NCBI RefSeq assembly: GCF_001659605.2
Contig: NC_035173.2
Coordinates: 15,617,003 to 15,681,002, forward strand
Length of the DNA: 64,000 bases
Source of the DNA: Manihot esculenta
Lineage: Eukaryota; Streptophyta; Magnoliopsida; Malpighiales; Euphorbiaceae
Direction of reading: 5' to 3'
The notes under the pieces: generated by a model
Databases searched by the model: none
Seen by the model: only the letters and a program-made list of their open reading frames with translations
Told to the model about the DNA's origin: nothing
In this document: one piece after another, positions 1 to 11,351 of the stretch
Numbering within the stretch: the stretch's first letter is position 1
How the letters are laid out: each line of letters starts with the position of its first letter
Translations under genes and position numbers: made by a program

Positions 1-3000
1 TCTGATCTGCGTGTCCAGAATCCGCACTGGCTGCTCTATATAGGTGAGATCCGTATGAATCTCCACCTCAGGCTCACTCAGAACCTGATTCGGATCTGAC
101 ACAAACTGTCGTAGCATAGAAACATGAAATACCGGGTGAATCCTATCCATAGAAGTAGGTAAATCCAGCTTATACGACACATTTCCGATCCTCTGCAACA
201 CCTCAAAGGGTCCAATGTACCGTGGAGCTAATTTACCTTTCTTCCCAAAACGAACCACTCCTTTCATTGGAGACACTTTCAGCAATACCCAATTACCCTC
301 TTGAAACTCTAACTGCTTTCTGCGCACGTCTGCATAACTTTTCTGTCTACTCTGAGCTGTTCTGATTCTCTCTCTGATCATGGGCACCATTCTACTGGTA
401 ATGTCTACTAACTCTGGCCCTGCAAGAGCCTTCTCTCCTACCTCTTCCCAGCAAACAGGGGATCTGCATTTCCTCCCATATAATGCTTCATAAGGAGCCA
501 TCCCAATGCTAGCATGATGACTGTTATTGTAGGCAAATTCCACCAAAGGTAGATGCTGCCTCCAAGAACCGCCAAAGTCTAACACACATAGTCGAAGCAT
601 ATCCTCTATGGTCTGGATGGTCCTTTCTGACTGTCCATCAGTCTGTGGGTGGAAAGCAGTACTAAAATCTAATCTCGTGCCCATCGCACTCTGCAGACTC
701 CGCCAAAAGCGGGAGGTAAACTGAGGTCCTCTGTCTGAAACTATAGACACTGGAACTCCATGTAATCTTACTATTTCATCCAGATAGACCAGTGCCAACT
801 TATCCACAGAATAGTTACTCCGTACTGGAAGAAAATGAGCAGATTTCGTGAGTCTGTCCACAATCACCCATATCGAGTCTATCCTGTTGGACGCTACTGG
901 TAAACCCACTACAAAATCCATGGCTATGTTCTCCCATTTCCACTCTGGAATCGGTAATGGGTTAAGCATTCCTGCTGGTTTCTGATGCTCTAATTTCACC
1001 CTCTGACAAACCTCACAGGCTGTCACGAACTGCGCCACTTCTTTCTTCATGGCTGGCCACCAATAGACCCTTTTCAGATCCTGATACATCTTGGTAGCTC
1101 CTGGGTGAACACTATACCGCGCATTATGAGCTTCCCTCATAATGTCTTCCTTCACATTGCCCCTATCTGGTACACAAAGTCGACTCCCATAGCGAAGGAT
1201 CCCTTTACTGTCAAATCTGAACTCTGCACTATTGCCTGACTGAACAGTCCTGGCAATTTTCATCAATTCAGGGTCCTCATGCTGTTTCTGAGCTATCTGC
1301 TCCAGAAACACAGGTGTCACTCTCATCTGTGCTATCAACGCACCTGTACCAGACAACTCTAGCTGTAATCCCTCGTCAAAGAGCTTATAAAGCTCCATCA
1401 CAACTGGTCTCCGCTCTGCTGCTATATGGGATAAACTGCCTAGTGATTTCCGGCTTAGGGCGTCTGCAACAACATTCGCCTTACCCGGGTGATACTGGAT
1501 CTTACAATCATAATCACTGAGCAATTCGACCCACCTTCTCTGCCTCAAATTTAGCTCTCTTTGACTTAAGATGTACTGTAAACTCTTGTGATCGGTGAAG
1601 ATCTCGCATTTAACCCCGTAGAGGTAATGCCGCCACATCTTAAGTGCAAAGATAACTGCTGCCATCTCTAGGTCATGGGTAGGGTAATTCAACTCGTGCT
1701 TCTTCAACTGTCTAGAAGCATAAGCTATTATTCTATCACTCTGCATCAATACACAACCCAATCCCACTCGAGATGCATCACAGAACACTGTGAAGTCCTC
1801 ATTACTGACAGGCAGAGCTAACACTGGTGCTGTTGTCAATCTTCTCTTGAGCTCCTCAAAGCTCTCTTCACACTGGTCTGACCAGATAAACTTCTGGTTC
1901 TTCTGAGTCAATTTGGTCATAGGAGCTGCTATCTTTGAGAAGTTCTGAACGAACCTCCTGTAGTAACCTGCCAGTCCCAGAAAACTTTTAATCTCAGTCA
2001 CTGTCATGGGTCTGGGCCAGTTAGCTACAGCCTCTATCTTCTTGGGGTCTACCTCAATACCCTCTGCTGATACCACATGTCCCAAGAAGGCAATGCTCCG
2101 TAACCAAAACTCACACTTCGAGAACTTGGCATATAAACCATGCTCTCTCAGTGTCTGCAAAATGATCCTCAGATGCTGGGCATGCTCCTCTGCATCTCTG
2201 GAATACACTAAGATATCATCGATAAACACAATGACAAAGTGATCCAGAAACTCACTGAATACCCTGTTCATGAGATCCATAAATGCTGCAGGGGCGTTAG
2301 TCAACCCGAACGGCATCACTAAGAACTCATAATGCCCATATCTGGTCCGGAAAGCTGTCTTAGGCACATCTGCCTCTCTGACTCTCAACTGATGATATCC
2401 AGATCTCAGATCTATTTTTGAGAAACAACCTGCTCCAGCTAGCTGGTCAAATAGATCATCAATCCGTGGTAAGGGATACCTATTCTTGATAGTGACCTTG
2501 TTCAACTGTCTGTAGTCGATACAAAGTCTGAGGGATCCATCCTTCTTTCTGACAAAGAGCACTGGAGCACCCCAAGGTGAGGTACTAGGGCGGATGAAAC
2601 CCTTATCTACCAAGTCCTGCAACTGTTCTTTCAACTCTGTTAACTCAGCTGGCGCCATCCTGTAGGGAGGAATAGAGATAGGTCTGGTACCTGGCAGTAA
2701 TTCAATTTCAAACCCTATCTCCCTATCAGGTGGTAGTCCTGGCAAATCGTCTGGGAACACATCGAGAAACTCTCGGACTACTGGTACTGTGGCTGGTTCC
2801 CTCACCTGACTGTCTAGCTCTCTCACATGAGCTAGAAACCCCTGACAACCCCTCCTAAGCAAACGACGAGCCTGAAGGGCTGAAATCATACCTCTGGGTG
2901 TACCTCTCCTGTCTCCTCTGAAGACACACTCTGACCCATCCTGGTCTCTGAGACTCACTAACTTCTCTCGACAGTCCAACGTAGCACTATATGTAGATAA

Positions 3001-4821
3001 CCAATCCATCCCTAGAATGACATCAAAATCTGTCAAATCTAGAACCACAAGGTCAGCTGGAAGGTATCTACCCTCGATAAACACTGGACTGAAACGACAG
3101 ACTGACACTGCCACTGATGGGTCACATCTAGGTCCACTGACCCAGAGAGGATACTCTAACTCAGAACTGATCAAACCCAATCGCTCTATGGCTCTCGAAG
3201 CAATAAAGGAATGAGAAGCACCGGGGTCCATCAAAGCATACACATCTGAACACCCAATGATGAGATTACCTGACACCACTGTGTTCGACGTGTTAGCCTC
3301 CTCCTGTGTCACTGTGAAAATCCGTGCTGGGGCTACCGGATTTCCACCTCGGGAACCTGCTGCTGAAGTAGAGGCTACCCCTCTCCCTCTACCTCTGCCA
3401 CTAGTCTGAGGCATGACTGGAGCTACTGGCCGTACAACTGGCTGTACCACACTGCCTGAACTCATCTGCTGGTATGGTGCAAAAGTCATCTGCGGACAAT
3501 CCCGAGCAATATGCCCTTCCTGTCCACATCGAAAACAAGCTGTAGATCCCAACCGACAAACTCCTCCATGTGGTTTTCCGCATCGTCTGCAGACTGGAGC
3601 TGTGCCAGAGCTTGAGCCACTACCTATTCCCAGACCTGACTTGACTTTACTCCAGAACTTACTCTTTGTTCCTTTTGCTCTATCCCATCTTTTACTACTT
3701 GGTGTGGGGGCTTTAGACCCCGAAGCCTGTGCCTTTGACTGTTTTTGAATATTGGCACTAGCTTCCATTTTCCTGGCTGCGTCTACGATGGTATGGAAAC
3801 TCTCCTTTTCAGCTGGAAGAATCAAGGAAGCATACCTGGGATGCAGTCTCATAGTATATCTCCTTGCTTTCTTCTGATCAGTATCATAGGCTTGACCCAC
3901 GTACTGAAGCAGATCCAGGAACTTATCTGTAAATTCATCAACACTCATCTCATCTGTCTGTCGCAACTGTTCAAATTCAATGACTTTCATTTCCCTCGAA
4001 CTGTCAGGAAAAGCCCACCCTGCAAACTCATTGGCGAACTCTCCCCATGACATGCTGTCCATTCTAGGCTCCACATAATTCTTAAACCATTCTCTGGCTT
4101 TCTTGCATTTGAATGTGAAACCTGCCATCTCAATGGCTCTCCTATCATCTGCTCCCAATTCACTGGTTATCATCCTAACTACTCTGAGGTACTCAAATGG
4201 ATCATCTCCTGTGTTGTATTTAGGAGCATCCAATTTCAAGTACTCTGTCATTTGGACTTTACCTCCAGATGAGCTAGGTTCATGTCTGTCAACAATAGGG
4301 GCTACTGGTTCTGGTGGTAATACTGGTTCATTTGGTTCATTTGGCTCTAGGTGTGCTGCACTTGGATGTATAGGGGAAGGTGGATACATAGGATATGGTG
4401 GGTATGATGGGTAATAGTGAGGATATGGCATATATGGCATGTATGTAGGATATGGGTCAAATCGAGAGTACTCCGACATCCCCTCCATCGGATACTCTGG
4501 CTCCTGAAACAAGGATGGATAGCCAAAATCTGAGGCCTGAGCACCTCCCTGCGACTCTCCCATACCTTCCTCAAAACTGCCTATACCCATACTGTCATCT
4601 CTCGACTGATCAATCTCCATAGCTTCCCTCCTTTCCTCTGATCTTCCTCCCCTAACTGTTCCTCTTCTGCTCTCGTCGACAGACCTTCTAGGGTCTATTG
4701 ACGTACCTTCCCTGCTAGATCTCTGAGACCTTGCCCTTGGCAATGCAGGAGGACGAGCAGCTGGTCTCTCATTCTCTGGTGGGACTCCAGTCAATCGAGC
4801 TGATCGACGAGTTCCTCGCAT
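1..4821 (-). CDS. E1 gag-pol polyprotein, Tekay/Del-type Ty3/gypsy (intact, C-terminus outside window)
   Basis: An uninterrupted frame of 1,607 codons runs off the left edge. Visible in order: a proline/tyrosine-rich Gag N-terminus; a capsid-like Gag domain; a CCHC zinc knuckle near residue 428 ([14 protein letters not shown]); the protease motif DPGASHSF near 530; reverse transcriptase with [10 protein letters not shown] near 865; RNase H with [10 protein letters not shown] near 1008; the integrase zinc-binding end CEVCQRVK near 1268; and the integrase D,D,E residues near 1300 (DFVVGLP), 1357 (SDRGPQF) and 1391 (GQSERTIQ). It ends at the edge in the start of the chromodomain-like tail ([10 protein letters not shown]). 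The start chosen ([10 protein letters not shown]) matches the Gag start of B and F. The family produces virus-like particles, cDNA and its integration. I saw no stop or frameshift, unlike every other copy of this lineage here. Confidence 0.93.
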   Translation of the reverse strand, partial: MRGTRRSARLTGVPPENERPAARPPALPRARSQRSSREGTSIDPRRSVDESRRGTVRGGRSEERREAMEIDQSRDDSMGIGSFEEGMGESQGGAQASDFGYPSLFQEPEYPMEGMSEYSRFDPYPTYMPYMPYPHYYPSYPPYPMYPPSPIHPSAAHLEPNEPNEPVLPPEPVAPIVDRHEPSSSGGKVQMTEYLKLDAPKYNTGDDPFEYLRVVRMITSELGADDRRAIEMAGFTFKCKKAREWFKNYVEPRMDSMSWGEFANEFAGWAFPDSSREMKVIEFEQLRQTDEMSVDEFTDKFLDLLQYVGQAYDTDQKKARRYTMRLHPRYASLILPAEKESFHTIVDAARKMEASANIQKQSKAQASGSKAPTPSSKRWDRAKGTKSKFWSKVKSGLGIGSGSSSGTAPVCRRCGKPHGGVCRLGSTACFRCGQEGHIARDCPQMTFAPYQQMSSGSVVQPVVRPVAPVMPQTSGRGRGRGVASTSAAGSRGGNPVAPARIFTVTQEEANTSNTVVSGNLIIGCSDVYALMDPGASHSFIASRAIERLGLISSELEYPLWVSGPRCDPSVAVSVCRFSPVFIEGRYLPADLVVLDLTDFDVILGMDWLSTYSATLDCREKLVSLRDQDGSECVFRGDRRGTPRGMISALQARRLLRRGCQGFLAHVRELDSQVREPATVPVVREFLDVFPDDLPGLPPDREIGFEIELLPGTRPISIPPYRMAPAELTELKEQLQDLVDKGFIRPSTSPWGAPVLFVRKKDGSLRLCIDYRQLNKVTIKNRYPLPRIDDLFDQLAGAGCFSKIDLRSGYHQLRVREADVPKTAFRTRYGHYEFLVMPFGLTNAPAAFMDLMNRVFSEFLDHFVIVFIDDILVYSRDAEEHAQHLRIILQTLREHGLYAKFSKCEFWLRSIAFLGHVVSAEGIEVDPKKIEAVANWPRPMTVTEIKSFLGLAGYYRRFVQNFSKIAAPMTKLTQKNQKFIWSDQCEESFEELKRRLTTAPVLALPVSNEDFTVFCDASRVGLGCVLMQSDRIIAYASRQLKKHELNYPTHDLEMAAVIFALKMWRHYLYGVKCEIFTDHKSLQYILSQRELNLRQRRWVELLSDYDCKIQYHPGKANVVADALSRKSLGSLSHIAAERRPVVMELYKLFDEGLQLELSGTGALIAQMRVTPVFLEQIAQKQHEDPELMKIARTVQSGNSAEFRFDSKGILRYGSRLCVPDRGNVKEDIMREAHNARYSVHPGATKMYQDLKRVYWWPAMKKEVAQFVTACEVCQRVKLEHQKPAGMLNPLPIPEWKWENIAMDFVVGLPVASNRIDSIWVIVDRLTKSAHFLPVRSNYSVDKLALVYLDEIVRLHGVPVSIVSDRGPQFTSRFWRSLQSAMGTRLDFSTAFHPQTDGQSERTIQTIEDMLRLCVLDFGGSWRQHLPLVEFAYNNSHHASIGMAPYEALYGRKCRSPVCWEEVGEKALAGPELVDITSRMVPMIRERIRTAQSRQKSYADVRRKQLEFQEGNWVLLKVSPMKGVVRFGKKGKLAPRYIGPFEVLQRIGNVSYKLDLPTSMDRIHPVFHVSMLRQFVSDPNQVLSEPEVEIHTDLTYIEQPVRILDTQIR

Positions 4822-5043
4822 CTTTACTCTCTGGAAACACAACATATAACATACCACTTTAACACATAACATCACATATCAATCATACACATACAACACT
4901 CATAGCATATCATAGCAGATAGGACTCAAGACCCTATCCTAATGGACATGATTTCCTAATGTGCTTGACCACTTCTAACCTGTCTGAGCCCAACACTGTC
5001 TCTATAGGTCCGATCATGTGAACCTAGGGCTCTGATACCAATC
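4822..5043 (-). other. E1 primer-binding site and gag leader
   Basis: Directly inside the LTR the minus strand reads TGGTATCAGAGC (5029-5040), the usual initiator-Met tRNA primer site of gypsy elements. The rest is an untranslated leader of about 200 bases. It ends in TTTCCAG, a splice-acceptor-like stretch a few bases before the Gag start codon. Confidence 0.88.
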
Positions 5044-7202
5044 TGTAACGACCCCAAAATGGACCGTCACCGGCGCTAGGATTCAGGTCGGCTTAAGGCC
5101 GCCAGAACCCGTAGCAAGCCTGCTATACTCTCTGTGTACCTGTAAACCTCATACATGATCATACATTCTTTTGTGAAAATAAAACTCTTTTCTGAACCAA
5201 GGCTTAACCTGTGCATGCACTATCTCTGTACTCTGTACTCATGTACTCTGTACTCTGTCTCCCTGACTAGAGCTTGCTCTAGATGGGTTAACTCATACCT
5301 GTTAAGCCTGGTTTTCACATACAAGAAAACATATATACATATACAGATCATGTACAAAACATACATCACTAGGTCAAGCAACAACTATTACATCTCTTTC
5401 ATATTACATGTCCACTCTAAGCTATTACAGATCTCTTTACTTTTCCTGTACTCTGCTGGACTGTCCCTGTACACTGTACACTGAACCTGCAAAACTGGGG
5501 TTAAGGGAGTGGGATGAGCTCTATAGCCCAGTGAGTAGAACAGTAAAACATCTCAGTAAAACATGATCTCATGGAATGCACCATATCACAGACAAGCCAC
5601 ATCAAGAGTAAACCTGTCACCACATAGTCCCAGTAACTCTGTGCCAGGGCGTAGAATCGAGCACCTGGTCTTCCTGTCATATATGTATATGTGTATATAA
5701 CACCTCTGTACTTACCATTGCCAGGGCGTAGTCAAAGGCTTCTGGACTTTGCTATACCTGCCAGGGCGTAGTCAAAGGCTCCTGGACTTCTCTATACCTG
5801 CCAGGGCGTAGTCAAAGGCTCCTGGACTTCCTGTCTGTGACTATTGGATCATTCAGCATTCACTCACATCACCAAACAATGATGCAATGCAACAGATTCG
5901 TGAATACTAATGCAAGCAACCTATGGCATAAACATGATGCATGAGATATGCTAAAAGCAGTTTGTGATTCAATTAAAAGTCATAAGTTTAGTTCCACTCA
6001 CCTCTGGCTATCTGGACTGACTGACTCTGCAGGCTCTGAAACTCTGGAGCAGTACTCACTGCTGCTCTCTCTGGTTCCTCTGGTCTGTACCTATACAGAT
6101 GGACTCAAATGAGGGACCAAACAAACGTAGAAATAACTCTCTTAAACTGCCCCAAGACTCCCCTTAAACTCACTCAACTATCCATGCAAAGCATGCAAAA
6201 GAAAGCTGGACAGGACACTTTCGGCGGCAGGTTCAGCGGCCGAATGTCCTCTCCAGAGACGAAACTCAAGCACCTTCGGCGGCCGAATCCCCCAAACAGA
6301 ACCGAACATGCAAAAACACTCGGGGGCAAGCTGTGGCAATCAAGCCACCATGCAGGAGGTTCGGCGGCCGAATGAACTTTCGGCTGCCGAACCTGAGTTC
6401 ATCCAGAACTCAGCTTCAACGGCAAACCATCTCCTCCTTCCCTTCAACACTTTCTAACATGCATCCTTCACGTATTCAACATACATATACTCAAGTATAT
6501 GTTCACAGGGGTCCAAAACTAGCTAATAACCCCAAACAACAAAACAAACATAACACATCAACATGTATACATACATAAATCATCAAAAACGACCATGAAT
6601 AACCTAAGCATGCTTCTCCTTCCTTTAACCCTTCAGAAAACATATAAACAGGGTCTCCAACTGCCCTTACCTCTGGAAACAAGAAGAGACACACACTGAA
6701 CAAAGGAAAAACAGATCAACCTCTCTTCAAACTCTCAAAATCTCAAAAGCGTAACTTTTGTTTCTCTCAACTCTCAATACCTTTGCAAGCACCTCAAACT
6801 GCTGTGAGAACAACCAAAAACATGTACAGATGAGTCATAAGAGACGTGGTCATTCCATGGCAAGAATCTGAGGCCAACACTTGTCAAAACAAACATGACT
6901 CAGCTCACTAGCCAACTCAGCTTCGGCTGCCCAATCGCATGCGAAACCATGCAACATTCGGGGGCCGAACTTACCTTCGGAAGCCGAACACTTTCGGGGG
7001 CCGAACTTACCTTCGGCGGCCGAACTTGGCTCAACTGCCTTAGGTCATTTCAACTCAAAACTCACTTCAAGTATTCTACCACATCAACACAAATCACACT
7101 ACTTAAGTAAAAACATAACTCCTACCCTTAGATAGAGTCCCAACACCCCGAATTCCACCAGACAATAGGAATTCCGGTGCCGGATTCTAGCCGGGTAGTA
7201 CA
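5044..7202 (-). repeat. E1 5' LTR (minus orientation)
   Basis: A 2.16-kb LTR bounded by TGTAACG on the left and CCGGGTAGTACA on the right, so TG...CA. The primer site adjoins its left end, making it the 5' LTR of the minus-strand element; the 3' LTR is left of the window. It holds GGCGGCCGAA palindromes near 6225-6410 and 6955-7025, a tandem hairpin array at 5643-5832, and splice-like signals: donor revcomp CTTACCTCTGG near 6666, acceptor near 6092, donor CACTCACCTCTGG near 5997, acceptor near 5488. It interrupts E2. Confidence 0.9.
5643..5832 (-). repeat. 40-bp tandem hairpin array in E1 LTR
   Basis: Three near-identical 40-bp units start at 5720, 5760 and 5800. Each has CCAGG, then GCGTAGTCAAAGGCT, then CCTGG (one copy TCTGG), so the arms can pair. 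A diverged fourth unit begins at 5643. No such 40-bp unit occurs in the other LTRs, but each has a different array at this place. Confidence 0.85.
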
Positions 7203-8485
7203 CGATCTACGTGAGACCAATGAGTAGTAGCCAGTGGTCTTTCCCAGATAGATCTAAAATCCAGGTACTATCAGATAGGATGAGAGTAACCAAGAAAGTA
7301 AGGACATTGCCCAGGAAGAGATATGGACACTAAGGGTTACGGATTAGTAATACCCTTATAGCATTCATGACTCTCAGAAACAGAGGTTTTAGTACGAGTC
7401 TGAATCATTCCGGTATTGACAATACTATGATGAGGTCCAGAAACACAGGGGAAAGTGCCCATGATCAGAAAATGACTAGAGAAGGAAATGAGGTAGACCT
7501 CAAGAAAGTAAAAGGTATAGCAATTGGCTTAGACCCATCTCAGTAACAAGGATGAGTAGTTTCTGGGTTTTGGCAGATTGCGATAGAAAGGTCAGTTTAA
7601 GACATCTCTAGAAGGTGTCAAGTGGTAGGGTAATTCCTTATGTTTCTAGATAACTAAAGACGCATGAGTTGAATTATCCTATACATGGTTTAGAGATAGT
7701 AGTTGTCTCGAGATGTCGAGGTACTACCTATGTGGGGTAAGAGATGAGATCTTGATTGATCAAAGGAGTTTGTAGTGATAAGTTTGAACAGAGATAATGG
7801 GTAAAACTGCTTAGCGACTCTGAGTTGACAAACTAGTATCTGCGAGATGTTAGCTGCCTTCAGTTGGAAGTCGCTTACCAGTTTATCCTATAAGCACAGG
7901 CATTACTTCAGATTGATAATCGGTTGGATCAACTGGCAGGAGTCAGTTGTCTTCCAAGCTAGATATGAAATCTGGGTGCTAGCTCTCATCAGCGAGAGTT
8001 AGTTCATTGTAATAAGAAGGGATCGGAAGAGAAGAAGCCAGTATAGTAAAGAAGAAGAAAGGCGGGCAAGGATCAGAGTGTGTAGCGGAAAGTTACAGTG
8101 TCTCCAGTACATGGTGATCCATGGAAGGGTAAAAGATAAAAGGTTAAATCCGAGGAACCCTATAGAGGATTAAAGAGATAGGATTTACCTGCTTCGAAAA
8201 GGAGAACCATTCAGTTTCCTTATTTCTTTTATTCTGGTGTGGTGTTGGATCCGATAGAGGTTCTGTATAAACCAGAGGTGGAGATCTCAGAAAATCTCAC
8301 CTGTATAGTATAGTTAGAACGGATCATACACACTCAGCTCGCAGAATAGAAGAACAGGAAGATCTGTTAAGAGACATCCCTTGGAATCACCTCAGGAGTG
8401 CTGTAGAGATAAGAGATCCGGGAGTTCTTACTCCAGCGATATCTGTGTTTCTCTTTGGGGAGCAGATTTTCGTTTTGTTTGTTTT
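7203..8485 (+). pseudogene. E2 degraded pol remnant (RNase H, RT and integrase-tail similarity)
   Basis: No long frame survives. By eye, 7640-7760 resembles the RNase H region of B (CATGAGTTGAATTA, GAGGTACTACCTATG). Bases 7905-7990 resemble the reverse-transcriptase stretch that precedes RNase H in intact copies (GATCAACTGGCAGGAG). Bases 8195-8440 follow the integrase C-terminus and chromodomain tail of B at DNA level, with many substitutions and indels. The RT-like block therefore lies downstream of the RNase H-like block, implying rearrangement as well as decay. E1 is inserted on the left, so the 5' part is elsewhere or lost. Confidence 0.68.
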
Positions 8486-8520
8486 GAACATTCGAGGACG
8501 AATGTTCTTAAAGGGGGGAA
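8486..8520 (+). other. E2 3' hairpin and polypurine tract
   Basis: Inverted arms GAACATTC and GAATGTTC with a 6-base loop are followed by a purine run (AAAGGGGGGAA) just before the 3' LTR. The polypurine tract primes plus-strand DNA synthesis in this family. The hairpin survives although the coding region is destroyed. Confidence 0.85.
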
Positions 8521-8831
8521 GAATGTAATACCCGGCTAGATCAGACATCGGAATTCTTACTGTCCGGTGGAATTCGAGGATGTCAGAGGTTTCTAGAAGG
8601 GTAAGAGAGAGGGTTTTAAAATGTTTTCAAGTGTTTTTACGATTTAGAATGGAAAAGGATTGAGTTTTGAAGAGAAAAGAGCAAGGAGGATTTGGCCAGG
8701 TTCGGCCGCCGAAGTGAAGTTTGGCCGCCGAAAGTCCCCTAGATTCGGCCCCCGAAGTTCATGTTCGGCCGCCGAATGTTGCATGGTTTTGCATGCAGTT
8801 TCGACTGCCGAAGCTGAGGCAGTTGTTCATC

Positions 8832-8837
8832 TATATA
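8832..8837 (+). promoter_or_regulatory. TATA-like box, E2 LTR
   Basis: TATATAGGGC lies just downstream of the first palindrome cluster, the same relative position as the clear TATAAAA of B. It would start RNA about 30 bases further on. Confidence 0.5.
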
Positions 8838-9900
8838 GGGCACCGAGTCCAGAAACAGAGAGGAGGTTTCGTCTCTCCTTCTGGCTTAGGTGAGTTCTTG
8901 ATCTCCTTGGATTGTTTTCATGGTTTTTTCTTCAAATCTTTCAAAGTTTAATAAGGTTGAAGTAAGTTTTATGTGTTTTTGAAGAATTTGAAAGTTTGGA
9001 GAAGTTTGAAGCTTGGATCTCCATATCTTCGAGTTTGGATCACACCAGCCTTTGTTCTTCAAGAGGTAAGTGGAGATCCTTGGTTTTTATATTGTTTTCT
9101 ATGAGTTTTATGAAGGAAAGGGGAGTTAATGCTTGAGTTTGCATGAGTTGTGCATCTTAGGGTTTATGCACCCTTTGTGCATGTGTGATTTGTATGTGGT
9201 TAGTTTTGGGGTTTTGAGCTGGTTTCCAGCACCTATGAGCTAGTAGAAGTGTTTATGCATGAGTTGGAAAGGTTAGATGCATGTGTTGAGAACTTAGCAG
9301 GGATTGGAGGGACTGGAAGGCGTCCTTGTGCACGAAGCTGAGTTCTGGATGAACTCAGGTTCGGCAGCCGAAGGAGGATTCGGCCGCCGAACATGCCCGA
9401 CTTTTGTCTCTGGAGGAGACATTCGGCCGCCGAAGGTGCTCCCGAAGGTGCCCTGTCCAGCCTTCCTTTGCTTGTTTTGCATGCATGTTTTGAGGTGTTC
9501 TAGAGGGGTTTTGGGGAGTTGGTTAAGAGTTGTTTATGAGTTGTTTAGAGTATGTTTGGTACCTCATTTGAGTCCTCCATTGTAGGATTGGACCCGAGGA
9601 ACCGAGGTGTTTAGCCAGTAGTAGCTGCTTCAGAGTTAGAGGTGGCCCAGAGTTAGCCAAGCAGTGGCTACAGGTGAGTGGAACTAAACTGACTGTTTTA
9701 ACTTAAGAAATGACATATTTCTAGCATGATCCATGCATCATAAAATGCCATGTTATGTACTAGGTTATGTTGCATTAGAATTCACGAATGTGATGCATTG
9801 CATAAGATGTGTTCATGTGGATGAATGTTGGATGATCCTTAGCCCTTGATACGAGATGAGATCCTATGAGATTAGATGGGATATGGCATGAGATAGCCAT

Positions 9901-10070
9901 ACCAGGTCGCTCCTGGACAGGCCAGGTCGCTCCTGGTACTGAGAGATAGTCAGGTAAGACTTAGTTAAGGGAAGTCCAGGTGAGGCCTAATCGCCCCTGG
10001 CATAGTTGGACATGTTATGCTATGAGTCAGTTAAAAGAAGTCCAGGTGAGGCCTAATCGCCCCTGGCAAG
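9901..10070 (+). repeat. CCAGG/CCTGG hairpin repeats in E2 LTR
   Basis: Two short units (CCAGGTCGCTCCTGG) stand side by side at 9902-9938. Two longer units (CCAGG, TGAGGCCTAATCGC, CCTGG) begin near 9976 and 10042. All can fold through CCAGG/CCTGG arms. K carries the same units in reverse orientation. Confidence 0.8.
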
Positions 10071-10829
10071 TTGGACATATTACTATACGTATATGGTAAA
10101 GGGCTATTGGTGACAAATTCATCCTTGAGATGATATGTTTGTGATATGACGCATTTCACGAAAGCATGTAATTAATGAACTGTTTTATTGTTCCTCCTCA
10201 CTGGGCTATAGAGCTCATCCCACTCCCTTAACCCCAGTTTTGCAGGTACCGAGGTAGCTATGGGAAGTCAAAAGTGAGAGTCTGCAAGAGTAAAGAGAAA
10301 AGATATGCATGAATGTATGTTTGTAATAGAATAGTGGACATGATGTAATAATATATTAGTGTGTAATGTCATATGTAGATATGTACTAGCAGATGATGGA
10401 TAGCATTGTGTTTTACCCTAGTGTTTTTGCCTTAGTATGGTGTTTGATTCATCCCTTTGTACATAGATCCTATTTTACATTTCTTAATGAGAAATGTGTG
10501 AATCAGGCTTAATGTATGGCTTCGATGAGATACCAGTAGATTGTGTTACAGATTAATAAGGGTTTCAATCCCTTGACCCACAGCAGGTAGTAGTCACTGG
10601 TATAGGCCCTGAGGGCCGATTCAGATTGGCATATTTGAGTAGCAGTCGTTAAGCCGGGTAGTTTTACAAGATTGTTGAGTATTTTGTTTAATCATGTACG
10701 GGATTTATCAGGTACACAAAGAGTATAGTCGGCTTGCTACGGGTCCCGGTGGCCTTAAGCCGATCTGGACCCTAGTGCCAGTGATGGTTCGGACCGTTAC
10801 AGAGGGGTACCAGTTTCCGGGTCGTTACA

Positions 10830-11351
10830 TTCAAGATCCCCCTTATTAAGGAAAGAAAATCCAAAGATCACATGCTTCCCACCTAGTGCCATTCACATTC
10901 AAAATTCAAAAGGAGTCTCTACCTTCCTTATTAGTGCATGGGCAGCCTCTTAACTCTTAAGGCAACATCTTGAAGATCTAGGGCAGCAATTGAAAAGACC
11001 AAAGTGCCCCCATTTGCCTTCCATCACATGCAACTCGTTTTTGCCTTCATACATGCACAAACAAGGCACATGCAACACCAAGGACACTTTGGACAGCCTC
11101 TAAAAGCCTCCTGGACTTCCATGAAACCCTAGGCAGCCTCTCAAGACATATTTAAAGGCTTCAAGAAGACAAGAAGACAACTTTCATCCTCCCAAAATCG
11201 GCAAGGCCTCTCCAAGGCTCTCTCCACCTTAGTTCTTCATCTTTTGCTTTCTTTTCTTTTATTTTCTGTTTTGGTTCAGCCATGAGTGGCTGAAACCCTT
11301 TTTCTAGTTGAGGATTGGTTGAAACTAAGGTTGTTTAAAAGGTTGTGAGAT
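10830..11351 (+). repeat. D: Athila-like LTR, left fragment (U3 and start of R)
   Basis: This resembles the LTRs of A and C read in the opposite direction: CCATGAGTGGCTGAAAC and CTAGTTGAGGAT match, reversed, the C LTR at 25388-25415. The left end is cut by the E2 LTR and the right end by A; the GAGAT at 11347-11351 is repeated at 42118-42122. The LTR resumes after A. A TATA-like TATTTAAA lies at 11149. Upstream of it is a purine-rich, GGCAGCC-rich U3 stretch without a gene. Confidence 0.8.
11149..11156 (+). promoter_or_regulatory. TATA-like box, D LTR
   Basis: TATTTAAA stands at the position, relative to the CATGAGTGGCTGAAAC motif, that TATAAAA occupies in the LTRs of A and C. Confidence 0.5.

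Larger units (their letters stand above)
8524..10829 (+). repeat. E2 3' LTR
   Basis: A 2.31-kb LTR from TGTAATACCCGG to GGGTCGTTACA. It has GCCGCCGAA palindromes at 8700-8815 and 9360-9440, a TATA-like site at 8832, and splice-like signals AAGAG|GTAAG (GT 9065), TTGTAG|G (AG 9584), CAG|GTGAGT (GT 9674) and TTTTGCAG|GT (AG 10244). Hairpin repeats lie at 9901-9943 and 9975-10070. It follows a polypurine tract, so it is a 3' LTR. It lies against the truncated U3 of D. Solo LTR K is its closest relative in the window. Confidence 0.9.

Noticed and set aside
3401..3748. Plus-strand or alternative-frame proteins opposite gag-pol
   Set aside because: They are shadows of the polyprotein; the same is true at 33022-33303, 47606-47887 and 55057-55443.
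5155..5484. 109-residue ORF in the E1 LTR
   Set aside because: Low-complexity, on the strand opposite to the element, not present in related LTRs.
7203..8485. Unknown new gene between the E1 and E2 LTRs
   Set aside because: No frame over 60 codons; piecewise DNA similarity to B pol and the correct 3' signals identify it as an element interior.
10830..11351. Host gene 5' region between E2 and A
   Set aside because: The stretch matches the LTRs of A and C reversed and continues at 42123, so it is an LTR, not host promoter.
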